A stretch of 16,421 bases of DNA from assembly GCA_910586095.1 (NCBI GenBank), contig CAJUHQ010000072.1, positions 1-16,421 on the forward strand, in the 5' to 3' direction. Shown here piece by piece: positions 7,408-15,641 of the stretch. Below the pieces are notes generated by a model. The model was not told the DNA's origin, searched no databases, and saw nothing but the letters and a program-made list of their open reading frames with translations. This DNA is from an uncultured Lachnospiraceae bacterium (GTDB taxonomy: Bacteria > Bacillota > Clostridia > Lachnospirales > Lachnospiraceae). Within the stretch, counting starts at the first letter, position 1. The number at the start of each line of letters is the position of its first letter. A program made the translations under genes and the position numbers.

Positions 7408-8742
7408 TTACGTAATAGCTTCCAAAGGCAAACATTCTTTCCAGATCTGACCTGTTGACAGAAAAAATTCCCCAAACCCCTTGTCTGTGATCTCAATTTG
7501 CACGGCATTGGGATCTTCCATATAAAAAAACAATCCAATACGATTTGTCTTATTGCCTCGCACTTTTAATCCTTCCAAAGAAATTCTTGCTAAGCGTGTC
7601 TTACTCCCGTCAACTGGAACAATATTTAGAGTAATGGAATTGTCTTTTACTAAAATCACATCAAACGATTTGTGTGCCTCATACCAGTTTGTTCCAGCGT
7701 CTAAAATAGGATAATAAATTTCTTGTTGCCCTCTATCACATGTCATACCAATATTTGCGCGAAGCTTATCATCTGAAAGATAAACATATGATGTAGAGAG
7801 TGTAGATGGTAAAATACGCTCACGCGCTCCATAGCAAGCTCCCTTACTAAACAGATTATTGCCTTGAAAAACTCGTCTTCCCCTACATAAATACTTTAAG
7901 GATTCTCGACACCATTCCTTAGAAAACGAATCTCCCAGTAAAAAAACAGAAGTTACTGTTTTTTGGTCGCACTGTTTGCGAGCAATCTCTAAAAGCACTG
8001 AATCAAGCTGTTTATAAAATGCTCCTTTTGCTGTTTCAGATTTTCCTGACAAGTCTGGAATCTCCATCTGTGGAAATACTGCGGTTTCTATAAAACATGC
8101 CACTGGACTCGTTTTTCTGTTCATCTGCAATAAATAACTCTTAATGCCTTCTTTTTGATAATCAAACAAAAGCACATCATGAATCCACATTTCCTCTGGT
8201 TGATGAATCATATATTGATAAAAACAGTCCTCATGACTTAAAAAATAAACGCCCAGATTTCTTGCGCCAATGTGCGCCACTGCTTCCCTCAGTACCTCCA
8301 TTCTGTGTGTATCCATCTCTTTCATGGTAAATGTAATCGCCTCAATATCTTCTGAGCGTACATATGCCGACAAAATGGCAAGTGCTTTTTTTACAAATAT
8401 TTTTAAAAGCTCCTCTGGCTGAAATTCCTCTCTTCCAAATTTTACATTGGTCTTGTTCTTTGCCAACTCTAACAAATCTTGAATGAGAATCCCATTGCCT
8501 TCCTTCACATTTTTCAATGCTTCTTTACCTATAGACCACGCTGCACTTTCTTCTGTATCGGCTTTCCTACACAAAACTGTTGGAATGTTATACTGTTCCT
8601 CTCCCATCACTAAGCTGATAGTATCAGGCATACTTTGATCTTGTCTGCAATAACTAATCTGCGAATAATCATTGCCTAGCTCAAAACCGACTACCACTTT
8701 ATTTCTCTTTGTAATCTCATCTAATGCTCTGTCTAGTAACAT
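7408..8742 (-). CDS. divergent Hsp70/actin-fold protein without lid domain (possibly the DUF5716 family)
   Basis: 444 residues. The order of segments follows Hsp70: VVGFELGNDYS (17-27) at the phosphate-1 loop, IPTVL (53-57), IGKEAL (71-76), LLFDYQKEG (191-199) at phosphate-2, SVFLLGDSF (265-273) at the adenosine loop and LFSKGACYGA (297-306). Residues about 345-435 (LDAGTNWYEAHKSFDVI, then DNSITLNIVPVDG, ISLEGL and QIEITDKGFGEF) resemble the Hsp70 substrate-binding beta domain, and the helical lid is absent. The phosphate-1 Asp of GIDLGTT is replaced by Glu and the Thr by Asn, so ATP hydrolysis may be lost or altered. AGAGGAG precedes the ATG. I believe such ~440-residue proteins are filed as DUF5716, but cannot confirm. 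The Hsp70 relationship is by eye and needs a profile search. Confidence 0.72.
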   Translation of the reverse strand: MLLDRALDEITKRNKVVVGFELGNDYSQISYCRQDQSMPDTISLVMGEEQYNIPTVLCRKADTEESAAWSIGKEALKNVKEGNGILIQDLLELAKNKTNVKFGREEFQPEELLKIFVKKALAILSAYVRSEDIEAITFTMKEMDTHRMEVLREAVAHIGARNLGVYFLSHEDCFYQYMIHQPEEMWIHDVLLFDYQKEGIKSYLLQMNRKTSPVACFIETAVFPQMEIPDLSGKSETAKGAFYKQLDSVLLEIARKQCDQKTVTSVFLLGDSFSKEWCRESLKYLCRGRRVFQGNNLFSKGACYGARERILPSTLSTSYVYLSDDKLRANIGMTCDRGQQEIYYPILDAGTNWYEAHKSFDVILVKDNSITLNIVPVDGSKTRLARISLEGLKVRGNKTNRIGLFFYMEDPNAVQIEITDKGFGEFFLSTGQIWKECLPLEAIT

Positions 8743-8795
8743 TGATATACTCCTCTGCGTACTCTGACACTCATACCAACCACTTGTCTGAAAGA

Positions 8796-11700
8796 TTATA
8801 ATACCCTAAATAGTTCTCGCGCACAAAAATCCTGATACAAGTATTCTTGTGTCAACTGTTGCGCTGTCATTTCATCTTGTAAACTAACACTAATCATAAT
8901 ATCATTCAAGATACCAAATCTGTCATATGCTTGACTATTTTTGGACTGAATCCTATCCATTTCTCCCGAATCCCCATATAAAGTTCCGCTGTATGTAACA
9001 AGCTCCTGAACAGGTTGTCCGCTTGTTATATGACTTTCTGCAATATAATACTGCAATGTTTCTCCATGAAATAACTGAAACATACACACATAGATTCCCT
9101 CGTACATTTCACGCATTTCCTTAATATCATAACGCTCATAATCAATATCCTTACTATCCTGTTGTGTGGAAGACTCTGTCGGTTCTCCCTCATCAAATAG
9201 ATAATGGATATACACATGACCTCGTGGCACAGATCTGTATTCGATAAACATACTATTTTTTATGTAATGCAACTCTGGCACAAGATCTGCAAGTTTTACA
9301 TAAAATGGAAAATAGATTTCCTCTCTCAAAAATTCCTGGATAAATTGTCTTGCCGCGTCTAATGGAATTTCAGAGTAACTTCCTCTATTTTCTGCCCAGC
9401 ACTTTAGCAATGCTAACTTACATACTTTATCGTCTAATTTGCCCTGTGTATATTGATAGTACAACATATCAAATATTTCAGAAGAAACAATTACTCCACA
9501 CACAAAGTACTCATATGCAATATTTCCTAGCAATCCATTCACAAGTTCTTCATCATATCCCTCACAAGCTGTATAAGCAGCTAATATACTATCTCTCTCT
9601 GGAATAGACACTCCTGTATATTGGATCTGGCGCAAAATACGCTCCATAATTTGCTGTACATCCAGTTCCAGATCCATAGCTGTCTTCCACAATTTTCTAA
9701 GATCTGAAGACTTTCCTACATAGTGCATCATTAAATAGCGCAGAATATTTTCATCATATTTCATATGCTTATAAATATGATACGCCACATTTACAAGAAA
9801 TTCCTCATACTCATAGTCTCTACTAACAATGCGTTTACTGATTAGCCTTGCGACTGCCTTTGGTTCTACATCGGCAATCCCGTACGACTTAACCCAATAG
9901 TACGCCTTGTCAAACATCCCGCGTGAGATCATATATTTGATAAATTCTGCTCGCTCTGATGCCTCCATCTCGTCCGCTTCTATATCCTCCAAAAAGGAAT
10001 CGAGCTCTCCAATCATATCATTGTCATAGTAAAATCGTAGTAGTCTGGTACGTATCTCTTTCTTAAAACTTTCTACCACTTGCGGCGATTCTGCAAGATT
10101 TTTAAAACGATTGACATTTTCCTGTGAAATAGTGATATAGTTTTTGTCTACCTCACAAAGATATATGTCAAAACTCAATCGTCCACGCATAAATCCAGTA
10201 ACATATGACAATTGCTTTTCTGGCTGCATCAATTGCTTATTTTCGTATGAAATACTTTTTGTGAAACGATTTCCCTCTTCGTCCTGCAAAAACAGTTTAT
10301 ATTCGCTCCCATAAATTGGTATCATACTCATACAATTGACAACTGGACATGAACTTTCACCATTCACTTTTTCATGTATCACCACAATATTCTTTACACG
10401 TGGATTATCCACATAAATACGATGCATAAACAATAACGGTGTGTAGGCATATGCTGTCTCATCCATTACCATCCGCGGTACTAATATCTTTCGATAAAGA
10501 TATGCGAGATTCTCATTAATATGTCCTGCTTTGATCTGATCCACAACAAACCGTTCAATTGCAATGCGATAGCTTTGTTCTAAATCAGGATATTTGTCCC
10601 TATTTTTGATAATATAAGCATACAAAAATGCATTGAGCTCATAATCTAATGTACTCTGATACGCAAAATACATCAATACCATCTTAGGGATCTCAATATC
10701 TCCCATAATATCACCATATTTGTTAAGCCCTAATGACATCATGTAGTATTCATACAGCTTTGTTACTCTGACGGAATAGTCCACCCCCAAAGCATACCAC
10801 GGATAATACACTGTGCCTTTCTTATTACCAAGTATCAAGATATGACAAATAGATACAATTGTTTGAGGCGACTTGTATGTCCTATATATTTCACACAATA
10901 TCCTAAACAGCAAATCCGAATATTCCTTTTTGCGCGCCGCCAAATATTGAAGCTGCTCTATCACCTCTGGTCTAAGCATCTGATTCCTAGCTCCATGCCA
11001 CAATACAGCCTCTTCAAAATCTTCTAATTTTAACAAAAAGGTAGGGCGCTCTAACAACAATAGAACCGCCTCACAAAACAACATTGGACTACTGCATCCG
11101 TTTATAAACATTTGCTCCATAAATGCCCAACGCAGTTCTCTACTTCGCAACAAGTTCTCATCCATCTGAAGGATAAACCATCCCAGCTTCCACTCCAATG
11201 GATTGTTAGCATACATTGTCTCGATCTCATTACAAGAATCTTTGACATAGTTTTCCTCACAGTGAAACAAAGTAGTTAGATACAAATAATAACTGATAAA
11301 GAAAACATTACCTCCACTCTTTGGAAAGTGCTTTCTCAACATATCAAGATACCATTTTGCCTCATTAAAACGTTCCTTTTTTATGAGTAGATGCGTTCTA
11401 TAAAGATTATACAAAATATTATCTTCATCTAATTCTAACAAGACCGTTAGTTCTTTCTCAAATATTTCGAGTCCTTGTTTATCTGTTAGTTTTCCAGCCT
11501 GCAACTGAATATAGTTCTGAGTTATATTACATAACGATTGTTTTTGTTTTCTGCTATCCGACCTTCTTTGTGGGGCGTCATCCATCAAAACATCAACAGG
11601 GATTGTATATTGGTTACAGGCATCTAAAAATACAATACTCCCACTATTCACCCCATTATGCAACTTTGTTGCATCAATATAGATAATAAAATCACATGTG

Positions 11701-12416
11701 TTATCGCAAAAATCCTGATTAGTGAGTACTTGTCTGTCTGTATAAAGAAAATCTCCATTTATCTGAATTTTGACAAAACTATATCCCCAACTACTTTTGG
11801 TAATAACAACGTTCCTACTAGTACTATCTTGAATATCCTCTAACAAAAAGCCCTCAATATCAAACATATAGATAATAGGTGTTTTTTTATTTACTTCTAT
11901 TAAAAATTCTTCAACATTCTGTTCATTTCCTACACTGCGAGATAAACCTATATAGGACATATAAGCATTTTTATCACTTTTTTGCAGTATACACATGAAA
12001 TTTTTAGAATAAAATACTTCTACTGCTTCCTCCCAGTTTTGTTGTGCCAAATTAGTGAAATGGAACAGATTCTTAAGGATTCCCAGCGAACACTGAAGCA
12101 GCGGCTTTTGTACATTGACTTGGTAAGGGATCGCATATTCTCCATAATTGCTAAGAATCACAAACTCTCCTCGCACTGTACTACCCACAGGCACAGTAGT
12201 CCCATCAAAACAAAAGCCAATCTGGCTCTCCTCACCCGCAAATTCTGTTTCATATAGCCTCATTCTAGTATCTGATGAATAAATACTTCCTTGTGCATAT
12301 GAATCTGCCGCATATATAATTAGGCTATCCTCAATGATTTCTCCCGATACGATGTTTAATTCTACGGATTGACAGGAAAATTCCAAAATACCTGGCTGTT
12401 GCCTGTTTTCCTCCAT
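8796..12416 (-). CDS. 1206-residue uncharacterised protein: two Ig-like domains plus helical solenoid (possibly the DUF5717 family)
   Basis: First gene of the four-gene operon, with AAGGAAG eight bases before the ATG. Residues about 8-103 look like an Ig/ASH-like beta sandwich ending in VPVGSTVRGEFVI and SNYGEYAIPYQVNV. Residues about 180-277 repeat the pattern (KLHNGVNSGSIVF, then YTIPVDVLM), which suggests a duplicated domain. From about 296 to 680 the protein is helical with TPR-like pairs (for example LYRTHLLIKKERFNEAKWYL, about 338-357). A beta-rich insert follows at about 690-780, then more helices to about 1060 and a mixed beta/helix C-terminus. There is no signal peptide, membrane segment or catalytic motif, so it is probably a cytoplasmic scaffold. 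I think proteins like this are filed as DUF5717 in Lachnospiraceae; that name is from memory and unverified. Confidence 0.82.
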   Translation of the reverse strand: MEENRQQPGILEFSCQSVELNIVSGEIIEDSLIIYAADSYAQGSIYSSDTRMRLYETEFAGEESQIGFCFDGTTVPVGSTVRGEFVILSNYGEYAIPYQVNVQKPLLQCSLGILKNLFHFTNLAQQNWEEAVEVFYSKNFMCILQKSDKNAYMSYIGLSRSVGNEQNVEEFLIEVNKKTPIIYMFDIEGFLLEDIQDSTSRNVVITKSSWGYSFVKIQINGDFLYTDRQVLTNQDFCDNTCDFIIYIDATKLHNGVNSGSIVFLDACNQYTIPVDVLMDDAPQRRSDSRKQKQSLCNITQNYIQLQAGKLTDKQGLEIFEKELTVLLELDEDNILYNLYRTHLLIKKERFNEAKWYLDMLRKHFPKSGGNVFFISYYLYLTTLFHCEENYVKDSCNEIETMYANNPLEWKLGWFILQMDENLLRSRELRWAFMEQMFINGCSSPMLFCEAVLLLLERPTFLLKLEDFEEAVLWHGARNQMLRPEVIEQLQYLAARKKEYSDLLFRILCEIYRTYKSPQTIVSICHILILGNKKGTVYYPWYALGVDYSVRVTKLYEYYMMSLGLNKYGDIMGDIEIPKMVLMYFAYQSTLDYELNAFLYAYIIKNRDKYPDLEQSYRIAIERFVVDQIKAGHINENLAYLYRKILVPRMVMDETAYAYTPLLFMHRIYVDNPRVKNIVVIHEKVNGESSCPVVNCMSMIPIYGSEYKLFLQDEEGNRFTKSISYENKQLMQPEKQLSYVTGFMRGRLSFDIYLCEVDKNYITISQENVNRFKNLAESPQVVESFKKEIRTRLLRFYYDNDMIGELDSFLEDIEADEMEASERAEFIKYMISRGMFDKAYYWVKSYGIADVEPKAVARLISKRIVSRDYEYEEFLVNVAYHIYKHMKYDENILRYLMMHYVGKSSDLRKLWKTAMDLELDVQQIMERILRQIQYTGVSIPERDSILAAYTACEGYDEELVNGLLGNIAYEYFVCGVIVSSEIFDMLYYQYTQGKLDDKVCKLALLKCWAENRGSYSEIPLDAARQFIQEFLREEIYFPFYVKLADLVPELHYIKNSMFIEYRSVPRGHVYIHYLFDEGEPTESSTQQDSKDIDYERYDIKEMREMYEGIYVCMFQLFHGETLQYYIAESHITSGQPVQELVTYSGTLYGDSGEMDRIQSKNSQAYDRFGILNDIMISVSLQDEMTAQQLTQEYLYQDFCARELFRVL

Positions 12417-12447
12417 TGTCTCACTTCCTTAAAACTCATTCCTTATT

Positions 12448-12476
12448 AGTATACATGATTTGTTGATTTTAGACAA
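12448..12476 (-). promoter_or_regulatory. promoter of the four-gene operon
   Basis: On the minus strand TTGTCT (12471-12476) and TATACT (12448-12453) are separated by 17 bases, with the start expected near 12441 and a leader of about 25 bases. It lies directly downstream of the ilvE terminator, so the operon is an independent transcription unit. No operator is obvious. Confidence 0.6.
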
Positions 12477-12480
12477 CAAT

Positions 12481-12511
12481 AAAAATGCAAGCCTCATAGC
12501 TTGCATTTTTT
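12481..12511 (-). terminator. rho-independent terminator after ilvE
   Basis: AAAAATGCAAGC (12481-12492) pairs perfectly with GCTTGCATTTTT (12499-12510) around a six-base loop, with T-rich sequence on the minus strand beyond the stem. The symmetrical A/T flanks could let it work in both directions. It lies about 40 bases after the ilvE stop. Confidence 0.85.
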
Positions 12512-12551
12512 CTATATTTCATTGACATCAATTCTTTCACTGTCGCAGACA

Positions 12552-13574
12552 TTAAATTTCTACAATCCACCCTTTTGGAGCTTCAATTCTTCCCATTTGT
12601 ATTCCTGTTAGAGTATCATACAGTTTCTTTGTGATAGGTCCCATTTCCTGCATACCAGATGGGAAGCAGATCTCTTCTTTTTGATTCACAATTTTTCCTA
12701 CAGGTGATATAACTGCTGCGGTTCCACAAAGCCCACACTCAGCAAAATCTTTAACTTCATCTAAAAATACTTCACGTTCCTCAACATCCAATCCTAAATA
12801 ATCTTTTGCCACTACCATAAGGGAACGACGTGTGATTGATGGAAGGATACTATCAGACTTAGGAGTCACTATTTTGTTGTCCTTTGTGACAAAAAGGAAG
12901 TTGGCTCCGCCAGTTTCCTCCACTTTTGTGCGCGTAGCAGGATCGAGATATAGATTTTCGTCAAAGCCTTCGTTATGCGCAACAATAATCGCATGCAAAC
13001 TCATAGCATAATTCAAACCTGCTTTAATATGCCCTGTGCCATGTGGCGCTGCACGATCAAAATCACTAACTTTAATTGTGAGCGGTTTTACTCCTCCTTT
13101 AAAATAAGGGCCTACTGGCGTTGTAAAAACTCTAAATTGATATTCATCTGCTGGCTTGACTCCTATAACAGGATTAGATCCAAACATATAGGGCCTAATA
13201 TACAAAGTTGCACCTGACCCATATGGTGGAACATATGCTTGATTGGCATCAACGACCTTTTTAATTGCTTCCACAAAACGTCCGTCAGGAAGTGTTGGCA
13301 TTTCAAGTCGCAAGCAAGAATCATGCATCCTCTGCTCATTTAGGTCTGGCCGAAACACGACAGTCTTTCCCTGTTGTGTTGTATAAGCTTTTAAACCCTC
13401 AAAACAAGTCTGTGCATACTGCAAAACACCTGCACACTCACTTAATACAATCGTTGCATCCTCTGTGAGAACACCTTCATCCCATGCTCCATTTTTATAA
13501 TTTGAAACATACCTTTTTTCTGTCTGGTGATAACCAAATCCTAAATTTGACCACTCTAAATCTTTCTTCTCCAT
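12552..13574 (-). CDS. ilvE: branched-chain amino acid aminotransferase
   Basis: 340 residues, the length of the fold-type IV BCAT II group (E. coli IlvE is shorter). It transfers the amino group between leucine, isoleucine or valine and 2-oxoglutarate using PLP. GTGHIKAGLNYA (179-190) carries the PLP-binding lysine at about 184. ENLYLDP (206-212), EETGGANFLFV (219-229) and the later GTAAVISPVGKI are the other conserved segments around the cofactor phosphate and substrate. AAAGGAG lies 13 bases before the ATG, a long spacing. No T-box is evident in the upstream DNA. It appears to be transcribed alone, between its own likely promoter and a terminator, rather than in an ilv operon. Confidence 0.96.
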   Translation of the reverse strand: MEKKDLEWSNLGFGYHQTEKRYVSNYKNGAWDEGVLTEDATIVLSECAGVLQYAQTCFEGLKAYTTQQGKTVVFRPDLNEQRMHDSCLRLEMPTLPDGRFVEAIKKVVDANQAYVPPYGSGATLYIRPYMFGSNPVIGVKPADEYQFRVFTTPVGPYFKGGVKPLTIKVSDFDRAAPHGTGHIKAGLNYAMSLHAIIVAHNEGFDENLYLDPATRTKVEETGGANFLFVTKDNKIVTPKSDSILPSITRRSLMVVAKDYLGLDVEEREVFLDEVKDFAECGLCGTAAVISPVGKIVNQKEEICFPSGMQEMGPITKKLYDTLTGIQMGRIEAPKGWIVEI

Positions 13575-13639
13575 TTTGATAACTATGCTCCTTTCTCAAC
13601 CTGTAAATAATACATGTATACATCCCATGTTACATACAC

Positions 13640-13668
13640 ATTATTTCAAATACAAATTTACATCGCAA
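13640..13668 (-). promoter_or_regulatory. candidate promoter of ilvE
   Basis: On the minus strand TTGCGA (13663-13668) and AATAAT (13640-13645) are 17 bases apart, which would give a leader of about 60 bases. Between it and the gene is the palindrome ATGTATACAT (13614-13623), overlapping a second palindrome TACATGTA (13611-13618), which could be a regulator site. No CodY-like motif was recognised. Confidence 0.38.
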
Positions 13669-13695
13669 ATTAATTTCATGCTAACTCCCATGATG

Positions 13696-13718
13696 AAAAA
13701 AGTCTGCTATGCAGACTT
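13696..13718 (-). terminator. rho-independent terminator after the 13809-14453 gene
   Basis: On the minus strand AAGTCTGC-ATA-GCAGACTT is followed by TTTT and then C. The eight-pair stem occupies 13700-13707 and 13711-13718. It lies about 90 bases after the stop of the unknown gene and upstream of the ilvE promoter, so it separates the two units. Confidence 0.85.
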
Positions 13719-13808
13719 AGTACTTCTCCACGAAACTGCCTTTATCTATCTTTCTTTTCAAAAAGTGTTTCTACTGCATATAATTTCTAATTTTTAATTT
13801 TTCTCTTG

Positions 13809-14453
13809 CTATTCCAGTTTAATATTTAGTTCACCCATAGATACTCTGATTTCACTCATATCGCCACACAACACATCGGTTTTTTCCAAAATTATAGGTA
13901 TAAAAAAATCCGTCTGAGAGCGCTGTTTTGAAAGAGATAGAATTAAGTCCATCTGTTTGTCAGTAAGCCCATAATACTCATCACAAGCCCTAAGCGCTTC
14001 TTGGCTCTCCATAAGCTGCACGGCAAGTATATGAGCGCCGTTTTTCATAATTTCGTCATATTCAAGTATGCTATACAGTTCATCCCAGGTTCCCCAAAAT
14101 GCTGCTGTAATATAAGGTTTTATTTCTCCATCTATATTTTCCAGAACATATTGAAACGTTTCTGATTTTGCAAGCTCGACAATGGCTTCTGGCGCATCTT
14201 TAAAAAAGTTCATTGCATCCTGATAGGGCGTTTTTACTGATGTATCTTGAAATACAGCAATGATATACTTCTTGTCAAAGGTAATTGTGCCACGACATCC
14301 CTGACTGTTATTCATGCAGTAATTTATGTTATCCCAAGAGTGCTCATAATTTAATTCTGGATATTCCCCGACTGTTACTGCATGAGCCACCGCCATAAAG
14401 ATACAGCCATGATAAAGTTTTTGAGGATTGATTTTTATTTTTTGCAAATTCAT
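13809..14453 (-). CDS. uncharacterised 214-residue protein
   Basis: I do not recognise a named family. From the ATG at 14453 it starts MNLQKIKINPQKLYHGCIFM; AAAAAGG lies about 12 bases upstream. A TTG start at 14495 would add 14 residues but has no ribosome binding site. Residues about 20-75 contain AVAHAVTVGEYPELNYEHSW and GCRGTITFDKKYIIAVFQD, a compact mixed alpha/beta stretch with cysteines at 17, 45 and 52. The rest is predominantly helical and acidic, with no signal peptide or membrane segment, so it is probably cytoplasmic. It is a single-gene unit, with promoter and terminator on either side, and lies divergently from the plus-strand genes that begin at 14827. Possible roles such as an immunity or regulatory protein are speculation. 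Confidence 0.75.
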   Translation of the reverse strand: MNLQKIKINPQKLYHGCIFMAVAHAVTVGEYPELNYEHSWDNINYCMNNSQGCRGTITFDKKYIIAVFQDTSVKTPYQDAMNFFKDAPEAIVELAKSETFQYVLENIDGEIKPYITAAFWGTWDELYSILEYDEIMKNGAHILAVQLMESQEALRACDEYYGLTDKQMDLILSLSKQRSQTDFFIPIILEKTDVLCGDMSEIRVSMGELNIKLE

Positions 14454-14593
14454 ACATATAAATACCTTTTTAGAACCTGATTTTGCCATCCACAATACAG
14501 ATTTAAAATCTCAATTTCAGTAGAAACACAATTCTGAAAAGAGATTTATCTATATAAGCAAGAAGACGTCCACACAAATTTCTTTACTTCCTT

Positions 14594-14622
14594 ATTATTA
14601 TACGAAAGGAAATAAAAGTCAA
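14594..14622 (-). promoter_or_regulatory. promoter of the 13809-14453 gene with overlapping dyad
   Basis: On the minus strand TTGACT (14617-14622) and AATAAT (14594-14599) are 17 bases apart. A perfect TATAAT three bases further upstream (14597-14602) has only a 14-base spacer. The arms TTTACTTCCTT (14583-14593) and AAGGAAATAAA (14606-14616) pair at 10 of 11 positions and flank the -10, as a repressor operator might. The leader would be about 130 bases. Confidence 0.5.
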
Positions 14623-14717
14623 CCCATTTGCTCTTATAAAGAAAACCCATATTACTTTCATTTAGAACTTTACATAATAATCTTTTATAAAATATCAAAA
14701 GTTTAATAATAAATATA

Positions 14718-14746
14718 TTTACATACGCTTTCAAAAAACATATGAT
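14718..14746 (+). promoter_or_regulatory. promoter of the rightward 14827-16421 genes
   Basis: TTTACA (14718-14723) and TATGAT (14741-14746) are 17 bases apart, each one mismatch from consensus. Transcription should start near 14753 and leave about 74 bases of leader before the first gene, whose AGGAGGTGA ribosome binding site is nearly perfect. Confidence 0.55.
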
Positions 14747-14826
14747 AATACTTATGAAAGTAATTTACATATCTTGATTGCTACTCCATTGCTAAAGAAA
14801 GAACTTATTTATAGGAGGTGACCATT

Positions 14827-15594
14827 TTGTGTGAGATTCAAAAAAGCCTAGATGCTGTTTTTAATGATACTTTTTGTACACATCTATTACATTTTTTGAT
14901 AGAAAATAATCTAACCACTGCTGATTTTAAAAATCGTGGAACTGCCTTTTTTAAACAAATAAACGACTGGACAAACAATCTAGTATTAAAAAAAGAACAT
15001 GTACAATTATTTGGGATCATGGGATGGCATTTTCATATAACTGTGATGGAATTTTTGTTTGACTTCTATTCAGAACCTCAGGCTATTGACCAAAATGCAT
15101 TGATTATGTTCTTAACTTATCAGTTCGGAAATCTTGACAATTATGAATACGCACGTTTTATGAACCCTTACAATGAAGCTTTTTATCAAAAATACTATCC
15201 AGAATTTCAAGAATTGTTTTTGGGAAAAGAGAATAGTATTTCTGATTTTGAAAAAAATATATGTGCCAATTTTCAATTTGAATTCTCACAAGGATGTGTT
15301 ACACAACTGACAAAAAATTCCTTTATACAAGATTTAGAAAATTTTGAAACAATATCATCTAGAAAATTTTTATTGTATTGTGATCCCTCTGAGCAAACAT
15401 CTGTCAACCATACTTTGATAGACATATTACGAGAAGAATATCCCAAATATCAATCCATTCTTTCTGTGTTAAGGGACGATTCAGACATTTTACAAGTTTT
15501 TAGAATGAATGAGCATAATTGTGAGAACACTTTATTTTACCTAGCAACAAAACAAAATAGCACTTATTTTTTAGCAATAGAAGATTTTATGTAA
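14827..15594 (+). CDS. uncharacterised 255-residue protein
   Basis: I do not recognise a family. I place the start at the TTG at 14827, eight bases after a near-perfect AGGAGG; a GTG at 14818 is in frame but lies within the ribosome binding site itself. The protein is rich in Phe, Asn, Tyr and Glu. It has a helical N-terminal part (MCEIQKSLDAVFNDTF), then an aromatic middle (GIMGWHFHITVMEFLFDFYS, about 63-82) and a charged C-terminal part. The middle stretch is hydrophobic but contains His, Glu and Asp, so it is probably buried helix rather than a membrane segment. There is no signal peptide and no catalytic motif that I can name. It is followed after 47 bases by the DUF1905 gene and is likely cotranscribed. 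Its base composition is more AT-rich than the housekeeping genes to the left. Confidence 0.72.
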   Translation: MCEIQKSLDAVFNDTFCTHLLHFLIENNLTTADFKNRGTAFFKQINDWTNNLVLKKEHVQLFGIMGWHFHITVMEFLFDFYSEPQAIDQNALIMFLTYQFGNLDNYEYARFMNPYNEAFYQKYYPEFQELFLGKENSISDFEKNICANFQFEFSQGCVTQLTKNSFIQDLENFETISSRKFLLYCDPSEQTSVNHTLIDILREEYPKYQSILSVLRDDSDILQVFRMNEHNCENTLFYLATKQNSTYFLAIEDFM

Positions 15595-15641
15595 TAGCTT
15601 TAATAGAAATTGACTATTTTATGGAGGAATATTACAATTAT

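Larger units (their letters stand above)
14454..14826. other. 373-base divergent intergenic region
   Basis: Very AT-rich DNA between the leftward unknown gene and the rightward unknown gene. It holds one candidate promoter in each direction (14594-14622 minus, 14718-14746 plus) and an imperfect dyad around the leftward -10. A 62-codon minus-strand frame at 14546-14734 is rich in Lys, Phe, Tyr and Ile, has no ribosome binding site and covers both promoters, so I do not accept it as a gene. Confidence 0.6.

Noticed and set aside
13575..13808. T-box or other riboswitch upstream of ilvE
   Set aside because: No T-box sequence or antiterminator/terminator pair was found; the only terminator belongs to the upstream gene.
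14546..14734. 62-codon minus-strand frame in the divergent region
   Set aside because: It is an AT-driven Lys/Phe/Ile composition, without a ribosome binding site, and covers two candidate promoters.
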